In this document: one piece after another, positions 8,747 to 17,000 of the stretch
How positions within the stretch are numbered: position 1 is the first letter of the stretch
Layout of the letters: each line of letters begins with the position of its first letter
Source of the DNA: an uncultured Acidobacteriaceae bacterium
Lineage (GTDB): Bacteria; Acidobacteriota; Terriglobia; Terriglobales; Acidobacteriaceae
Direction: 5' to 3'
Length of the DNA stretch: 64,000 nucleotides
Assembly: GCA_903842065.1 (NCBI GenBank)
Contig: CAIMKZ010000106.1
Location: 361,538-425,537, forward strand
Translations under genes and position numbers: made by a program
The notes under the pieces: model-generated
The model's input: the letters and a program-made list of their open reading frames with translations, nothing else
Told to the model about the DNA's origin: nothing
Databases searched by the model: none

Positions 8747-8953
8747 ATGCGATTTCTAAGACTTCCAGATGTTCGTTCCCGCATTAGTCTGAGCCGTTCC
8801 CAAATCTACCGCAAAATTTCCTCTGGCGAATTCCCCAAACCTTACAGCCTTGGGGCGCGTGCCGTGGCTTGGCTTGAATCCGACGTTGACGCTTGGATTG
8901 AGTCCCGTGTGAACGGGCACGCCGAGCCGGTGGCACGGCTGGAGGTGCGCTGA
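8747..8953 (+). CDS. AlpA family excisionase/transcription regulator
   Basis: 68-residue winged-helix protein. FLRLPDVRSRISLSRSQIYR, then SGEFPKPYSLGARAVAWLESDVDAWI, is the standard AlpA pattern. Such proteins sit in integrative elements and either activate the integrase or act as excisionase. ATG 8747 follows a GGAAGGGG stretch; a start at 8711 is also open. Its stop overlaps the next start (TGATG), so the two genes are translationally coupled. Confidence 0.88.
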   Translation: MRFLRLPDVRSRISLSRSQIYRKISSGEFPKPYSLGARAVAWLESDVDAWIESRVNGHAEPVARLEVR

Positions 8954-9171
8954 TGGAGGCGCGGCGGATGTGGCCGGGAGGCCCGTTGCGCAACTTTTCC
9001 CCTGTGCGGGAGGGCGGTTGCACTATGCCCCTCGCTGGGGGCGGATATGGCGGGCCGTATGTCTGCGATGGCTGTCTCATACCAGCACCGGGCGTCTATC
9101 GCGTAATTCAGGGGGTACATGGCCGGGAATCATGGCTCTGTGCAAGTTGCAAACATGAACGGAAAGGCTGA
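8953..9171 (+). CDS. Small protein with two CxxC pairs, zinc-ribbon-like
   Basis: 72 residues, starting inside the alpA stop codon (TGATG). CDGC near residue 39 and CASC near residue 64 could together hold one zinc ion. The rest is glycine-rich and has no membrane segment. Its tight coupling to alpA and position before the HTH protein suggest a role in element maintenance, but I recognise no family. Confidence 0.55.
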   Translation: MEARRMWPGGPLRNFSPVREGGCTMPLAGGGYGGPYVCDGCLIPAPGVYRVIQGVHGRESWLCASCKHERKG

Positions 9172-9177
9172 TCGAAA

Positions 9178-9630
9178 ATGGATTACGATCCGTTTGGCAT
9201 ATCTGGTGAAGCTAGTTCAGGCATAATCGCGGAACCGCAAAGTGGAAAGCCCTTTGACATCGGCCCGTGGAGCAAGATTCCCAACAAATTTTTTTGCAGT
9301 GGAATGGCCTGTAAAGTTGGCCAATCCGCCAGTTTGCTCTATCTCGACCTCTGCGAGAACGCGAACCGACCACAACCGCCAACCAACACCTTTAAGACCT
9401 CAGACAATGCCTTGGCATCGGAAACCGGTCTGAGTCCACGGACGATCCGGGACGCAAGAATTAGGTTGATGGAAAACGGTCTCATCGCATACCAGCGGGA
9501 GCCTGGACAGTCCTACATCTACACCTTGAAGCGTCAAGAATTGAAGTGGCTGAAACTCGCTGAACGTCCCCGCCAGAAAATGAAGCCGCGAGCTATGGCG
9601 GCCCGACGCGCTAACGGGGATTTCCAATAA
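9178..9630 (+). CDS. Winged-helix/HTH protein, possible replication initiator or regulator of the element
   Basis: 150 residues, starting 6 bp after the double-CxxC gene with GAAAGG upstream. PWSKIPNKFF near residue 30 and the central stretch LASETGLSPRTIRDARIRLM followed by GLIAYQREPGQSYIYTL is a typical winged helix, as in plasmid/phage initiators and GntR-like helix-turn-helix proteins. The C-terminus is basic. Iteron-like repeats begin about 20 bp after its stop, which supports a DNA-binding role at that site. The initiator assignment is inference. Confidence 0.6.
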   Translation: MDYDPFGISGEASSGIIAEPQSGKPFDIGPWSKIPNKFFCSGMACKVGQSASLLYLDLCENANRPQPPTNTFKTSDNALASETGLSPRTIRDARIRLMENGLIAYQREPGQSYIYTLKRQELKWLKLAERPRQKMKPRAMAARRANGDFQ

Positions 9631-9647
9631 TCACCTTCATGGCAGTC

Positions 9648-9774
9648 CGGCAACATCTGCCGAGGGTGTGGCAATTTTTGCTGGTGTTGAGTGAGGCATA
9701 GATTGCTGAGGGATATGGCAAAGTTTGCTTGTCAGTCACGAAAACCTTGCTGTACCGTGCGGCAAATTTTGCTG
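9648..9774 (+). repeat. Iteron-like palindromic repeats (GGCAAA-TTTGC type)
   Basis: Three close copies, TGGCAATTTTTGCTG (9669-9683), TGGCAAAGTTTGCTT (9716-9730) and CGGCAAATTTTGCTG (9760-9774), are spaced 47 and 44 bp apart. A weaker copy, CCGGCAACATCTGCCG, lies at 9648. They fill the gap between the two HTH genes of the element. Regular spacing and a palindromic core suit iterons of an origin or a multi-site operator. Confidence 0.65.
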
Positions 9775-9808
9775 ACCCGTCTAGGTTCTTCTAAGAAGGT
9801 GATCTGAG

Positions 9809-10144
9809 ATGAAGGTGATAGGAAAGAGGTGCTATATGACGACATTAGGTGTTTTCGAGAATCAGAGCAACAACCGAATCCTTCACCGCATCATTGAACC
9901 GAGCGGAAAGAGTCTCGCCCCGGTAAAAGAAACGGCCATGTATCCTGCACAGTTCCCCATTTTGCTCAGAGAACAGATGCAGGGAAAATCTATTGCCGAG
10001 ACTGCCGAGATTCTGGGAGTGCTCCCCGATGTCGTCAATCGACTTCTAGCTGGTCACTGGAAGCCCTCAAAATCCATCTGCGAAAAGATGGGGCTGAAAG
10101 TGGTTTACACCTTACCGGAATCCCCGAGAGTGGAAATTCGGTAA
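9809..10144 (+). CDS. HTH protein of the integrative element
   Basis: 111 residues from ATG 9809, with AAGGTGAT upstream; later in-frame starts at 9836 and 9941 are possible. The C-terminal half (FPILLREQMQGKSIAETAEI, a turn helix, then WKPSKSICEKMGLKVVYTL) matches the pattern of short phage/plasmid Cro- or XRE-like regulators that end in KMGLKVVY. It lies directly after the iteron-like repeats and before a cluster of inverted repeats, so it may bind either. Target unknown. Confidence 0.55.
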   Translation: MKVIGKRCYMTTLGVFENQSNNRILHRIIEPSGKSLAPVKETAMYPAQFPILLREQMQGKSIAETAEILGVLPDVVNRLLAGHWKPSKSICEKMGLKVVYTLPESPRVEIR

Positions 10145-10159
10145 TTTAGACACACGTAT

Positions 10160-10271
10160 CGCACGTATGTGTGCGCTCGCGCGTACAGGGTTACCAATTA
10201 ATTAACCGGAATTTTCCCTCACTGTAAAAAGGAGTTTTCCGACGCATTACGCACGCATGTGCGCTCGCGCG
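10160..10271. repeat. Two related GC-rich inverted-repeat blocks
   Basis: Blocks at 10160-10183 and 10250-10271 share CGCAC-GYATGT-GTGCG-type palindromes followed by CTCGCGCG. The second also has the palindrome CTCGCGCGAG. They are about 90 bp apart in the convergent gap between the HTH gene and the leftward membrane-protein gene. They could be terminator-like or protein-binding; neither has a clear T-run. Confidence 0.5.
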
Positions 10272-10284
10272 AGAGAGGAATGCT

Positions 10285-10848
10285 TTAATTCGGCAATTTC
10301 AATGGCTGGAAGAAACCGGCGAGAACCCACCCAATTGCACGAACCGCACCCCACGGGATGAGGAATCCAAGGATAGGGTAGAGCACGATCAATAGCAAGA
10401 GCCAAGCGGACGTGGCGGCTGTTGGATAGAAGATATCGCCGTCTGAGGTTTTGATGGCTGCAATTTCACTATCCTCAAAGTGGACTGTTCTTATTCCGTC
10501 GCTGTTCGATTCGGAAGGCGTGTAATATATCGCATTCGGATCATCGAAGGGCACAAAGCAATATGGCGCTTCGGAGATGAATCTGGCTCCTTTCGGCACC
10601 GGGGGCGGGATTTGCTGTGGGGCCTGATATTTATCCCAAGGCCCATGCTCTGGCTTCGGGCTGCTTGCATAACAGGATTCTTGTGCGTGTTGCACGAATG
10701 GAGAAGCCGCCAACTGCTCGAATCTGTTGTGCCGCGCCCATTGTTCTAGGACGGTCAGCAATTCCGAGTATGAAGCGAATCCACCGGCAATTGCTCCCAC
10801 AACTCCCAAGAGCAGAGCAAGCCGCCGAGTTCCTTCTCTAAGATTCAT
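10285..10848 (-). CDS. Two-span membrane protein of the integrative element
   Basis: 187 residues from ATG 10848, preceded by AGGGAGACGACT. A hydrophobic helix near residues 10-30 (LALLLGVVGAIAGGFASY) and another near residues 145-175 (AWLLLLIVLYPILGFLIPW) flank a soluble loop of about 110 residues, probably periplasmic. It overlaps the upstream gene by 11 bp. No family recognised. Being the element's only clear cargo besides small proteins, it could matter for host or phage interaction; that is speculation. Confidence 0.6.
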   Translation of the reverse strand: MNLREGTRRLALLLGVVGAIAGGFASYSELLTVLEQWARHNRFEQLAASPFVQHAQESCYASSPKPEHGPWDKYQAPQQIPPPVPKGARFISEAPYCFVPFDDPNAIYYTPSESNSDGIRTVHFEDSEIAAIKTSDGDIFYPTAATSAWLLLLIVLYPILGFLIPWGAVRAIGWVLAGFFQPLKLPN

Positions 10849-11044
10849 AGTCGTCTCCCTCCTTGGAATCAGGCCGTCGCATATTCCGCCATTCAGTTTC
10901 GATCCAGAGCCCAATATAGCCGCCGCATAACCCCGCAACTATCCAAAGTGCCCATTCAGGTAACGGCAGACCGTGAATCGGTGCAAACACAATTCCAGTC
11001 CCCACAAAAATTGCAATGAGGGCGAATATGCGTCCAACTACCAT
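10838..11044 (-). CDS. Small two-span membrane protein overlapping its neighbour
   Basis: 68 residues with two hydrophobic helices (IFALIAIFVGTGIVFAP and LWIVAGLCGGYIGLWI) and a charged tail ending EGDDYES. Its stop overlaps the following gene's start by 11 bp, so the two form an operon and may form a complex. No family recognised. Confidence 0.5.
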   Translation of the reverse strand: MVVGRIFALIAIFVGTGIVFAPIHGLPLPEWALWIVAGLCGGYIGLWIETEWRNMRRPDSKEGDDYES

Positions 11045-11295
11045 TCACGTTGCCATAGCTCATCTGAGCCCTTACTTTGAGATTCCGCGCCCACCCCGGC
11101 TGAAGCCTATTCGTGTTGACGGCAGTATACGCGCTCAGCCTGAGCCCGATAACGGCTGGAATCCTTGAATTATCCGACACGTAATATAGCCGTGACGCTA
11201 TCCTCACAATTTGCGAGCCAATCAAGAGTTTTTCACTTTGATCTGACTAGTGCGTGGTGGGAGAATTGGGCAGCCACCACATACGAGAGGCGCTC

Positions 11296-11394
11296 ATGCT
11301 AGAAGATATGATTACCATCGCTGGCGGCATTGTTATCGCCGTTGTCGTAATCTACTGGATTTGGCTCAAGCCCGACGACGATCCCTTTCCGTAG
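11296..11394 (+). CDS. 32-residue single-span membrane peptide
   Basis: ATG 11296 with a GAGAGG stretch upstream encodes one hydrophobic helix (ITIAGGIVIAVVVIYWIWL) and ends KPDDDPFP. The shape, short N-terminus, helix and acidic tail, is that of real small membrane proteins. It is divergent from the two membrane-protein genes inside the same element. No homologue known to me. The 170 bp from here to attR hold nothing I can support. Confidence 0.45.
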   Translation: MLEDMITIAGGIVIAVVVIYWIWLKPDDDPFP

Positions 11395-11565
11395 GCGTAC
11401 TCTCGGCCATTCTGGGAGCGTCGGAGTCCAGCAATCGAATGCCTGAGCCGCCTCACGCCGAGCGCAAATCATATTTTGTATAGGGGGCAACTCTGGGGGC
11501 AACTGGCATAGCATCTAAGTGTATTAAGCAATATAATCAGCAGTTTGCAGACGCTATTCGGTAGA

Positions 11566-11581
11566 CGGTAGCGCTACCAAA
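11566..11581 (+). repeat. attR: 16-bp direct repeat closing the integrative element
   Basis: Exact copy of the tRNA-Glu 3' end, CGGTAGCGCTACCAAA. It is followed 10 bp later by an intrinsic terminator that probably belonged to the tRNA gene before insertion. Confidence 0.85.
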
Positions 11582-11591
11582 GTTTCTTCGT

Positions 11592-11618
11592 AAAAGCCCG
11601 CCAACCGGCGGGCTTTTT
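11592..11618 (+). terminator. Intrinsic terminator, probably the original tRNA-Glu terminator
   Basis: AAAAGCCCGCC-AACC-GGCGGGCTTTT, an 11-bp stem with a 4-base loop and T-run, lies just outside attR. Before insertion it would have lain about 10 bp after the tRNA. The following 165 bp to the next gene hold no other feature I can support. Confidence 0.85.
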
Positions 11619-11783
11619 GCTTGATCGAAAATCTCACCCCGCCCCCCCCCAACTGCGAGGAGTCGGGACCACCAGCCGTTGCCTGCGGCGGCGCCTGGCA
11701 TCCTGAATGTTCTACTTCCCGGCAAATCCTTGAGCAAGGATATGCGGGCCTCCGTGAAACAGCCGCTCGATATATCGGAGTCA

Positions 11784-12524
11784 ATGGGTGCCGAATGCGT
11801 CCGATCCGGGCCGTTTACAATCAGTTGTTACTTGGTAGCCGCAGGTGTCTGTTTTGTGAAAATCCATAATCGGCTCGTCGCTTCGACTCGCGTTGGAAAA
11901 CTGTGTTTATGGTCGGGAGGTGCCGTGCTTGCAATCGGCACCTTTGTGAGGATTACCAGGGAGCTGATCGAAGGCGAGGTCGGCGCCATAGACCGCGGGA
12001 TACTGCTCCGAGTGGCCAGGATCCGCACCCCATCGCTTACAAGCGCAGCTATTGATATAACCGCCCTCGGGTCGAGCACGCTGGTCATTTTGCTCTCGGC
12101 GATTGCTGTTCTGGTGTTACTTGCGATGCGAGATCGGAGGGGCGCTCTCCAATTGCTCCTGGCCGCCGCTGGAGCTGGAATTCTGACATTCATCACAAAG
12201 AACATGATCGAACGGATTCGTCCGGAAGATGTGAATCAACTGATCGTAGTCTCCGGCTTCTCATACCCGAGCGGACATTCTGTCTCGGCCTCGGCGCTCT
12301 ATTTGACGATTGCGATTGTCGCATGCCGGTATGTGCGGCAAGCTAGCGCAAGGACCATGATTGTCCTGGCCGCTTTCGTAGTATCTATCCTGGTTGCTGC
12401 GTCACGCGTTTACCTTGGCGTTCACTATGCAACCGACGTCTTGAGCGGACTCTTGCTTGGGGTAGCCTGGGCGTTATTACTTACCAGTTTCTTCGCGCTC
12501 CATGCTCACCGTCGCGATGGTTGA
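11784..12524 (+). CDS. PAP2 family phosphatase, membrane-bound
   Basis: About 246 residues from ATG 11784; earlier in-frame starts at 11742 (ATG) and 11679 (TTG) have no better ribosome site. PAP2 motifs are complete: KNMIERIRP, YPSGHS and SRVYLGVHYATD, giving the catalytic His residues. Several hydrophobic helices place it in the inner membrane, where relatives dephosphorylate phosphatidate, undecaprenyl pyrophosphate or similar lipids. It lies between attR and a second tRNA-Glu remnant, so it may be cargo left from an older insertion. Confidence 0.88.
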   Translation: MGAECVRSGPFTISCYLVAAGVCFVKIHNRLVASTRVGKLCLWSGGAVLAIGTFVRITRELIEGEVGAIDRGILLRVARIRTPSLTSAAIDITALGSSTLVILLSAIAVLVLLAMRDRRGALQLLLAAAGAGILTFITKNMIERIRPEDVNQLIVVSGFSYPSGHSVSASALYLTIAIVACRYVRQASARTMIVLAAFVVSILVAASRVYLGVHYATDVLSGLLLGVAWALLLTSFFALHAHRRDG

Positions 12525-12602
12525 TCTTGCTCAAATGGTGAAATCTCTTTTTCTGGCACCTTTGCCGAGTGCCCCGTCCAAGCTTGCCTGAGCGGAAAGT
12601 AA

Positions 12603-12789
12603 TGCCGTAAGCAGGCGAGTTGCCAACTATCGCATACGCGTAGCCATTGCGTTCGAGGTGGATGGCGGCCCCGTGAATATCCTCGGCATCTTCTACGGCG
12701 CGCAAAACTATGAAGCGGAGCTGATGATCAAACTTAAAACCGGGTTCGACCCGGTAGCGCTACCAGACATTGAAAGCAAGGCCCGTTAA
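12603..12789 (+). pseudogene. Fragment resembling a ParE/RelE toxin C-terminus
   Basis: The frame reads RRVANYRIRVAIAFEVDGG, then VNILGIFYGAQNYEAEL, a pattern like the last half of ParE toxins, and continues through the tRNA-Glu remnant to TAA at 12789. No start codon or N-terminal half is present: upstream codons are open to the PAP2 stop but meaningless. It looks like a truncated toxin gene whose tail now comes from the tRNA repeat. Confidence 0.45.
12733..12765 (+). pseudogene. Degenerate 3' half of tRNA-Glu
   Basis: Matches tRNA-Glu positions 6968-7003 (variable loop, T-arm, acceptor, CCA), with one C lost from the variable region and TT lost from the T-loop. The acceptor core CGGTAGCGCTACCA is exact. 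No 5' half is present. Probably an old attachment site. Confidence 0.85.
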
Positions 12790-12807
12790 ATCGGCGGGCT
12801 TTGCTTT
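12773..12807 (+). terminator. Terminator copy following the tRNA remnant
   Basis: AAAGCAAGGCCCG and CGGGCTTTGCTTT pair over 13 bp with one G-T pair around a 9-base loop. Its place after the tRNA remnant mirrors the terminator at 11592-11618, so tRNA end and terminator were duplicated together. Confidence 0.7.
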
Positions 12808-12896
12808 TGCTCGACAAGCAGGCGACAAGAACAGAGCCATTCGTAAGCTATACGCCAGCCATGAATCTGTCCCTGGCCGTTTCAACTTCAGCAACG

Positions 12897-13235
12897 CTAT
12901 TTTGCTGCACTTTCATGAATCGATTGCACGCTCAGCTCTGAGCCCTTCAGTTCGCCCTGCACCTGAACGTGCTTCCCGGCGAATGGAGCAATCGATTGCG
13001 CCTTCGCGTTCAGCGCGTACACCTTCGATCCCGCAACCAGCACATATTTCGAGCCGGCTTTGATGCACTCCTGTACGCACTGAGCGTCGGATTTTCCGGG
13101 CATCATGTGGGTTTTGCCGCACATGGAGTCGCTGATAACGCCGTAGAACCGCTGGGTGTCGGAGTAGGAGATTTGCGCTATGGATGCTGTAAGGCCCAGG
13201 AACGCGATCAGGCTGACAAGGGTCGATTTCTTCAT
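12897..13235 (-). CDS. Small exported protein at the end of the cus operon
   Basis: 112 residues with a signal peptide (MKKSTLVSLIAFLGLTASIA). The mature part contains GVISDSMCGKTHMM and a second Cys (CVQECIKAG), then an OB-like strand pattern (HVQVQGELKG). It resembles small acidobacterial exported proteins of unknown role with the SDSMCG motif. ATG 13235 has AAAGGAG eight bases upstream and overlaps the transglycosylase stop by four bases. The Cys, Met and His residues would suit periplasmic copper binding; that is inference from context. Confidence 0.7.
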   Translation of the reverse strand: MKKSTLVSLIAFLGLTASIAQISYSDTQRFYGVISDSMCGKTHMMPGKSDAQCVQECIKAGSKYVLVAGSKVYALNAKAQSIAPFAGKHVQVQGELKGSELSVQSIHESAAK

Positions 13236-14086
13236 TTTGAGAACTCCTTTGAGGTTGGATTGAAAGAGGTGAATCGCATTGAGCTCACTGCCGGAAAAAT
13301 TCCGGGCTGCGGTGAAAGATTGCTTTGCGATGGAAACAAATCCGCGTAAACAAGCGCTCCGGATTGGGGCGTTTGTATGGCCGGACTCAACTCGCTTGTC
13401 CCCCATCTGGCGAGAACCGCGGGGACATATTTGCGTGTCTCCTGAGGCAGCGCGCCGCTGAAGGCCAGCAGCGAGAAATCGCTGGAATGCGTTCGCGCTA
13501 TTGCGTCCGCCAGATTTCCTTCGCCCCAGTTATATGCCGCCAGGGCCAGCGGCCAGGAGCCGAACTGCGCGTACAGATCGGCGAGGTACTGCGCGGCCGC
13601 CTCGGTCGATCTCGCAATATCGACGCGCTCGTCGCGCAATGTGTCGACTTCGAGTCCGTAGCGGCGCGCCGTGTCCGGCATCAGTTGCCACAGTCCACGC
13701 GCGCCTTTGCGCGAGAGCGCAAGCGGGTTCCGCCCGCTCTCAATTTCGATCACCGCGGACAATCCCATTGGAAGGCCGCGCTGCTGAAGGATGGAAAGAA
13801 CCGCTGAAGGAAATTGCTGTTGCTGATACGCCCCGCTTCCGGCATGAAGACCAGATGGTGGCGCCGTAAGTGCCACATCCACCGCCGGCGCGGGCTGCGC
13901 ATCGATCCCGGCTTCGAAAGTCGCCTGCGACAGCGCCGCTTCGGCAGTGCGCAGCAGCGAAACATGGATGCGCTCGAAGTCCGTATCCGGCTGCTGTGCG
14001 GCGGCGTTTACCTGCGCCGCCAGCGCCAGCGACAGCGCCCAGAAGATCCGGGACGCGCGCTCCAAGAGTTGCAATGGACTATGCAC
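13232..14086 (-). CDS. Lytic transglycosylase, SLT domain
   Basis: 284 residues. A signal peptide (WALSLALAAQVNAAA) is followed by about 75 residues of linker and a C-terminal SLT/goose-lysozyme domain: catalytic Glu in IEIESGRNPLA, then KGARGLWQLMPDTARRYG and AAYNWGEG. It would cleave peptidoglycan in the periplasm. Start overlaps cusA by 8 bp and stop overlaps the next gene by 4 bp, so it is firmly in the metal-efflux operon. A job making room in the wall for the tripartite pump is plausible but inferred. Confidence 0.85.
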   Translation of the reverse strand: MHSPLQLLERASRIFWALSLALAAQVNAAAQQPDTDFERIHVSLLRTAEAALSQATFEAGIDAQPAPAVDVALTAPPSGLHAGSGAYQQQQFPSAVLSILQQRGLPMGLSAVIEIESGRNPLALSRKGARGLWQLMPDTARRYGLEVDTLRDERVDIARSTEAAAQYLADLYAQFGSWPLALAAYNWGEGNLADAIARTHSSDFSLLAFSGALPQETRKYVPAVLARWGTSELSPAIQTPQSGALVYADLFPSQSNLSPQPGIFPAVSSMRFTSFNPTSKEFSK

Positions 14087-17000
14087 CGGCCACCTCCGTA
14101 ACAGCAGGCTGCATGCGCATGGCGGGCTTTACCTCCGCGTACCACTTCCAGATGGCGAAGATGGGCGGATAGACAACCAGTTCCATGAGGAAAGATGTGA
14201 GAATGCCGCCCAGCATCGGCGCGGCAATCCGCTTCATCACGTCGGCCCCGGCGCCATTCGACCATAGGATTGGCAGCAGTCCGAAGAACATACAGGCAAC
14301 GGTCATCATCTTGGGTCGCAGCCGTTTGACTGCACCCTCAACCACCGCCTCGCGCAGATCGTTCCAACTGCGCAGACCGCCCTTCCGCAGCGCATCCTGG
14401 TAGGCAATATCGAGGTACATGAGCATGAAGACGGCGGTCTCTGCATCCACGCCGAGCAGCGCGATGAGTCCGACCCAGACGGCGATGCTCATGTTGTAGT
14501 GCAGCAGGTAGAGCAGCCAGATTGCGCCGATGGCCGAGAACGGCACGGCCAGCAGAATGATGAACGTCTTCAACGCCGATCCGGTGTTGAAGTAGAGCAG
14601 CAGGAAGACGACGAACACCGTGATCGGCACAACGAACTTGAGCCTCTGCGTGGCGCGCTGCATGAACTCATACTGGCCGCTCCAGACCAATTCGTAACCG
14701 GGCGGAACGGCAACTTTGGCTGCTACCGCACGTTTCGCGTCTTCGACGTAGCTGCCGATGTCGCGGCCGGTGACATCGACGTAGACATATCCCGAGAGGC
14801 GGCCGTTTTCATCGCGAATCATTCCCGGGCCGGTGCGGAAGCGGATGTCTGCGATCTGGCCGAGAGGGATCTGCGCGCCTGAGGGTGTGGCGACGAGCAC
14901 GCGCTCGAGTGAGTCAATGTCGCTGCGGTAGTCGCGCAGATAGCGGACGTTGACCGAGTAGCGCTCGCGTCCTTCGACGGTCGTTGAGACCGAGTCTCCG
15001 CCGACGGCGCTGGTTACTACAGCTTCGGCGTCGTCGATGGTGAGTCCATAGCGAGCCAGTTGGTCGCGCTTGAGGTCGAAGTCGAGGAAGTACCCGCCAC
15101 TGGTCCGTTCCGCAAAGACGCTGCTGGTTCCCGGAACATCTTTGAGCGCGGTTTCGATCTGGCGGCCGATCTTCTCGATCTCGTCGAGGTTCGAACCGAG
15201 CACCTTGATGCCGAGCGGCGTGCGGATGCCGGTGGAGAGCATATCGGTGCGAGCCTTGATGGGCATGGTCCAGGCGTTCGAGACACCGGGGATATTGAGT
15301 GCCTGATTGAGGCCGCCGGCGCCGTAGATCAGCTCATCGGTACTTATGTGGTCGGGCCAGATGCGGCGCAACGCATTCCACGTCCATCCGGGGAGATGGT
15401 CCTTGTACCAGCGGGGCTTGGTGGGCCACTGGTCTTGCGGCTTCAGTTGGATAGTGGTCTCCATCATCGAGTACGGCGCGGGGTCGGTTGCCGTATCGGC
15501 GCGCCCGGCCTTGCCGAATACGCGCTCCACTTCAGGGAACCCTGAGAGTATCTTGTCCTGAATCTGGAGAAGGCGCGCGGCTTCTGCCACCGAGATGCCG
15601 GGCATCGTCGATGGCATGTAGAGAAGCGTGCCTTCGTCGAGCGGCGGCATGAACTCCGCGCCGAGCTTCTCGTAGGCGGGGACTGTGAAGGCCATGGCGA
15701 CAATGGCGAGCGCGATGGTGAGCCACTTCCAGTTAAGCGCGGCTTCGACCACTGGCTGATAGAGCTTCATCAGCGGCCGGCTGATGGGATGGTTCTCTTC
15801 GCTGTGGATTGTTCCCGTGAATACTGCGTTGAGAGAGCGCGCCAGCCATCGCGGGCGGAAGCGAAAGCCCTCCATATGCGAAAAGAGCAGGCGCATGGCG
15901 GCCGGCGCCAGCGTAATGGACAGGATGGCGGCGATGGCCATGGAGAAGTTCTTGGTAAAGGCCAGAGGTTTGAAGAGGCGGCCCTCCTGGCCTTCAAGCG
16001 CAAACACAGGCAGGAAACCCACAGCGATCACGAGCAACGCGAAGAAGCTGGGCCCGCCCACCTGTTTGACCGCAGCCACAACCGCTGCGTGGGCAGGGCC
16101 GGGGCGGCCATCGGCCTGCCACTGCTCCAGCTTTTTGTGCGCCTGTTCGACAACGACAACGGTTGCATCCACAAGTGCGCCAATTGCGACGGCGATGCCA
16201 CCCAGCGACATGATGTTTGCGGTCATTCCTGAAAGTTGAATGGGAATGAAGGCCAGCAGCACAGTGATCGGAATAATGACGATCGGTACGATCGCACTGC
16301 GCAGATGCCAGAGAAAGATGAGGATCACGAGGCTGACGATAACGAGTTCTTCGATGAGCGTGTGCTTGAGGTTGTCTACGGCGCGGTCGATCAGTTGCGA
16401 GCGATCGTAAGTAGTGACCAGCTTCACGCCCGCGGGGAGTGATGGCTCGATCTCCTTGAGTTTTGTCTTGACGCTCTCAATAATCTTCTCGGCGTTCTCG
16501 CCGTAGCGCATGATGACGACTCCGCCAACCGCCTCACCCTTGCCGTCGAGGTCGGCGACGCCGCGGCGCAGATCGGGGCCGAAGGTGACCGTGGCAACGT
16601 CGCGAACCAGAACCGGCGTGCCTGTCTGCGAGTTGGTGGCGATAACTGTCTTCTCTATATCGTCGAGCGAGCGGATGTAACCGCGTCCGCGCACCATGTA
16701 CTCGCGTCCGGTGAACTCGACGAGACGTCCGCCTACGTCGTTGTTTGATTTTCCCAGCGCGTCGCTGACGGCATTGATGGGAATCTTGTAAGCCAGCAGG
16801 CGATTGGGATCGACGTTGACCTGGTACTGGCGCACGAAGCCGCCCACCGGCGCTACTTCTGCCACACCCGGTACTGTTTGCAGCGCATAGCGCAGATACC
16901 AGTCCTGGTAACTGCGCAGTTGCTCGGCGCTATTCTTGCCGGTGGTATCAACAAGGGCGTACTGATAGACCCAGCCAACCGAAGTTACATCCTTGGCCAG

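Larger units (their letters stand above)
7004..11581. mobile_element. 4.6-kb integrative element in tRNA-Glu
   Basis: It is bounded by the 16-bp direct repeat at 6990-7005 and 11566-11581. In order it carries a P4-type tyrosine integrase, an AlpA-type regulator, a double CxxC protein, an HTH protein, iteron-like repeats, a second HTH protein, a pair of inverted-repeat clusters, two overlapping leftward membrane-protein genes and a 32-residue membrane peptide. There are no structural phage, relaxase or conjugation genes. It resembles a minimal mobilisable island or phage satellite. Because the att repeats and integrase look whole it may still excise; that is inference. Confidence 0.8.

Noticed and set aside
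10956..11225. Minus-strand 89-codon frame with a CNFC...NCVC stretch
   Set aside because: Overlaps the better-supported 68-residue membrane-protein gene, lacks a ribosome site and has no coherent fold.
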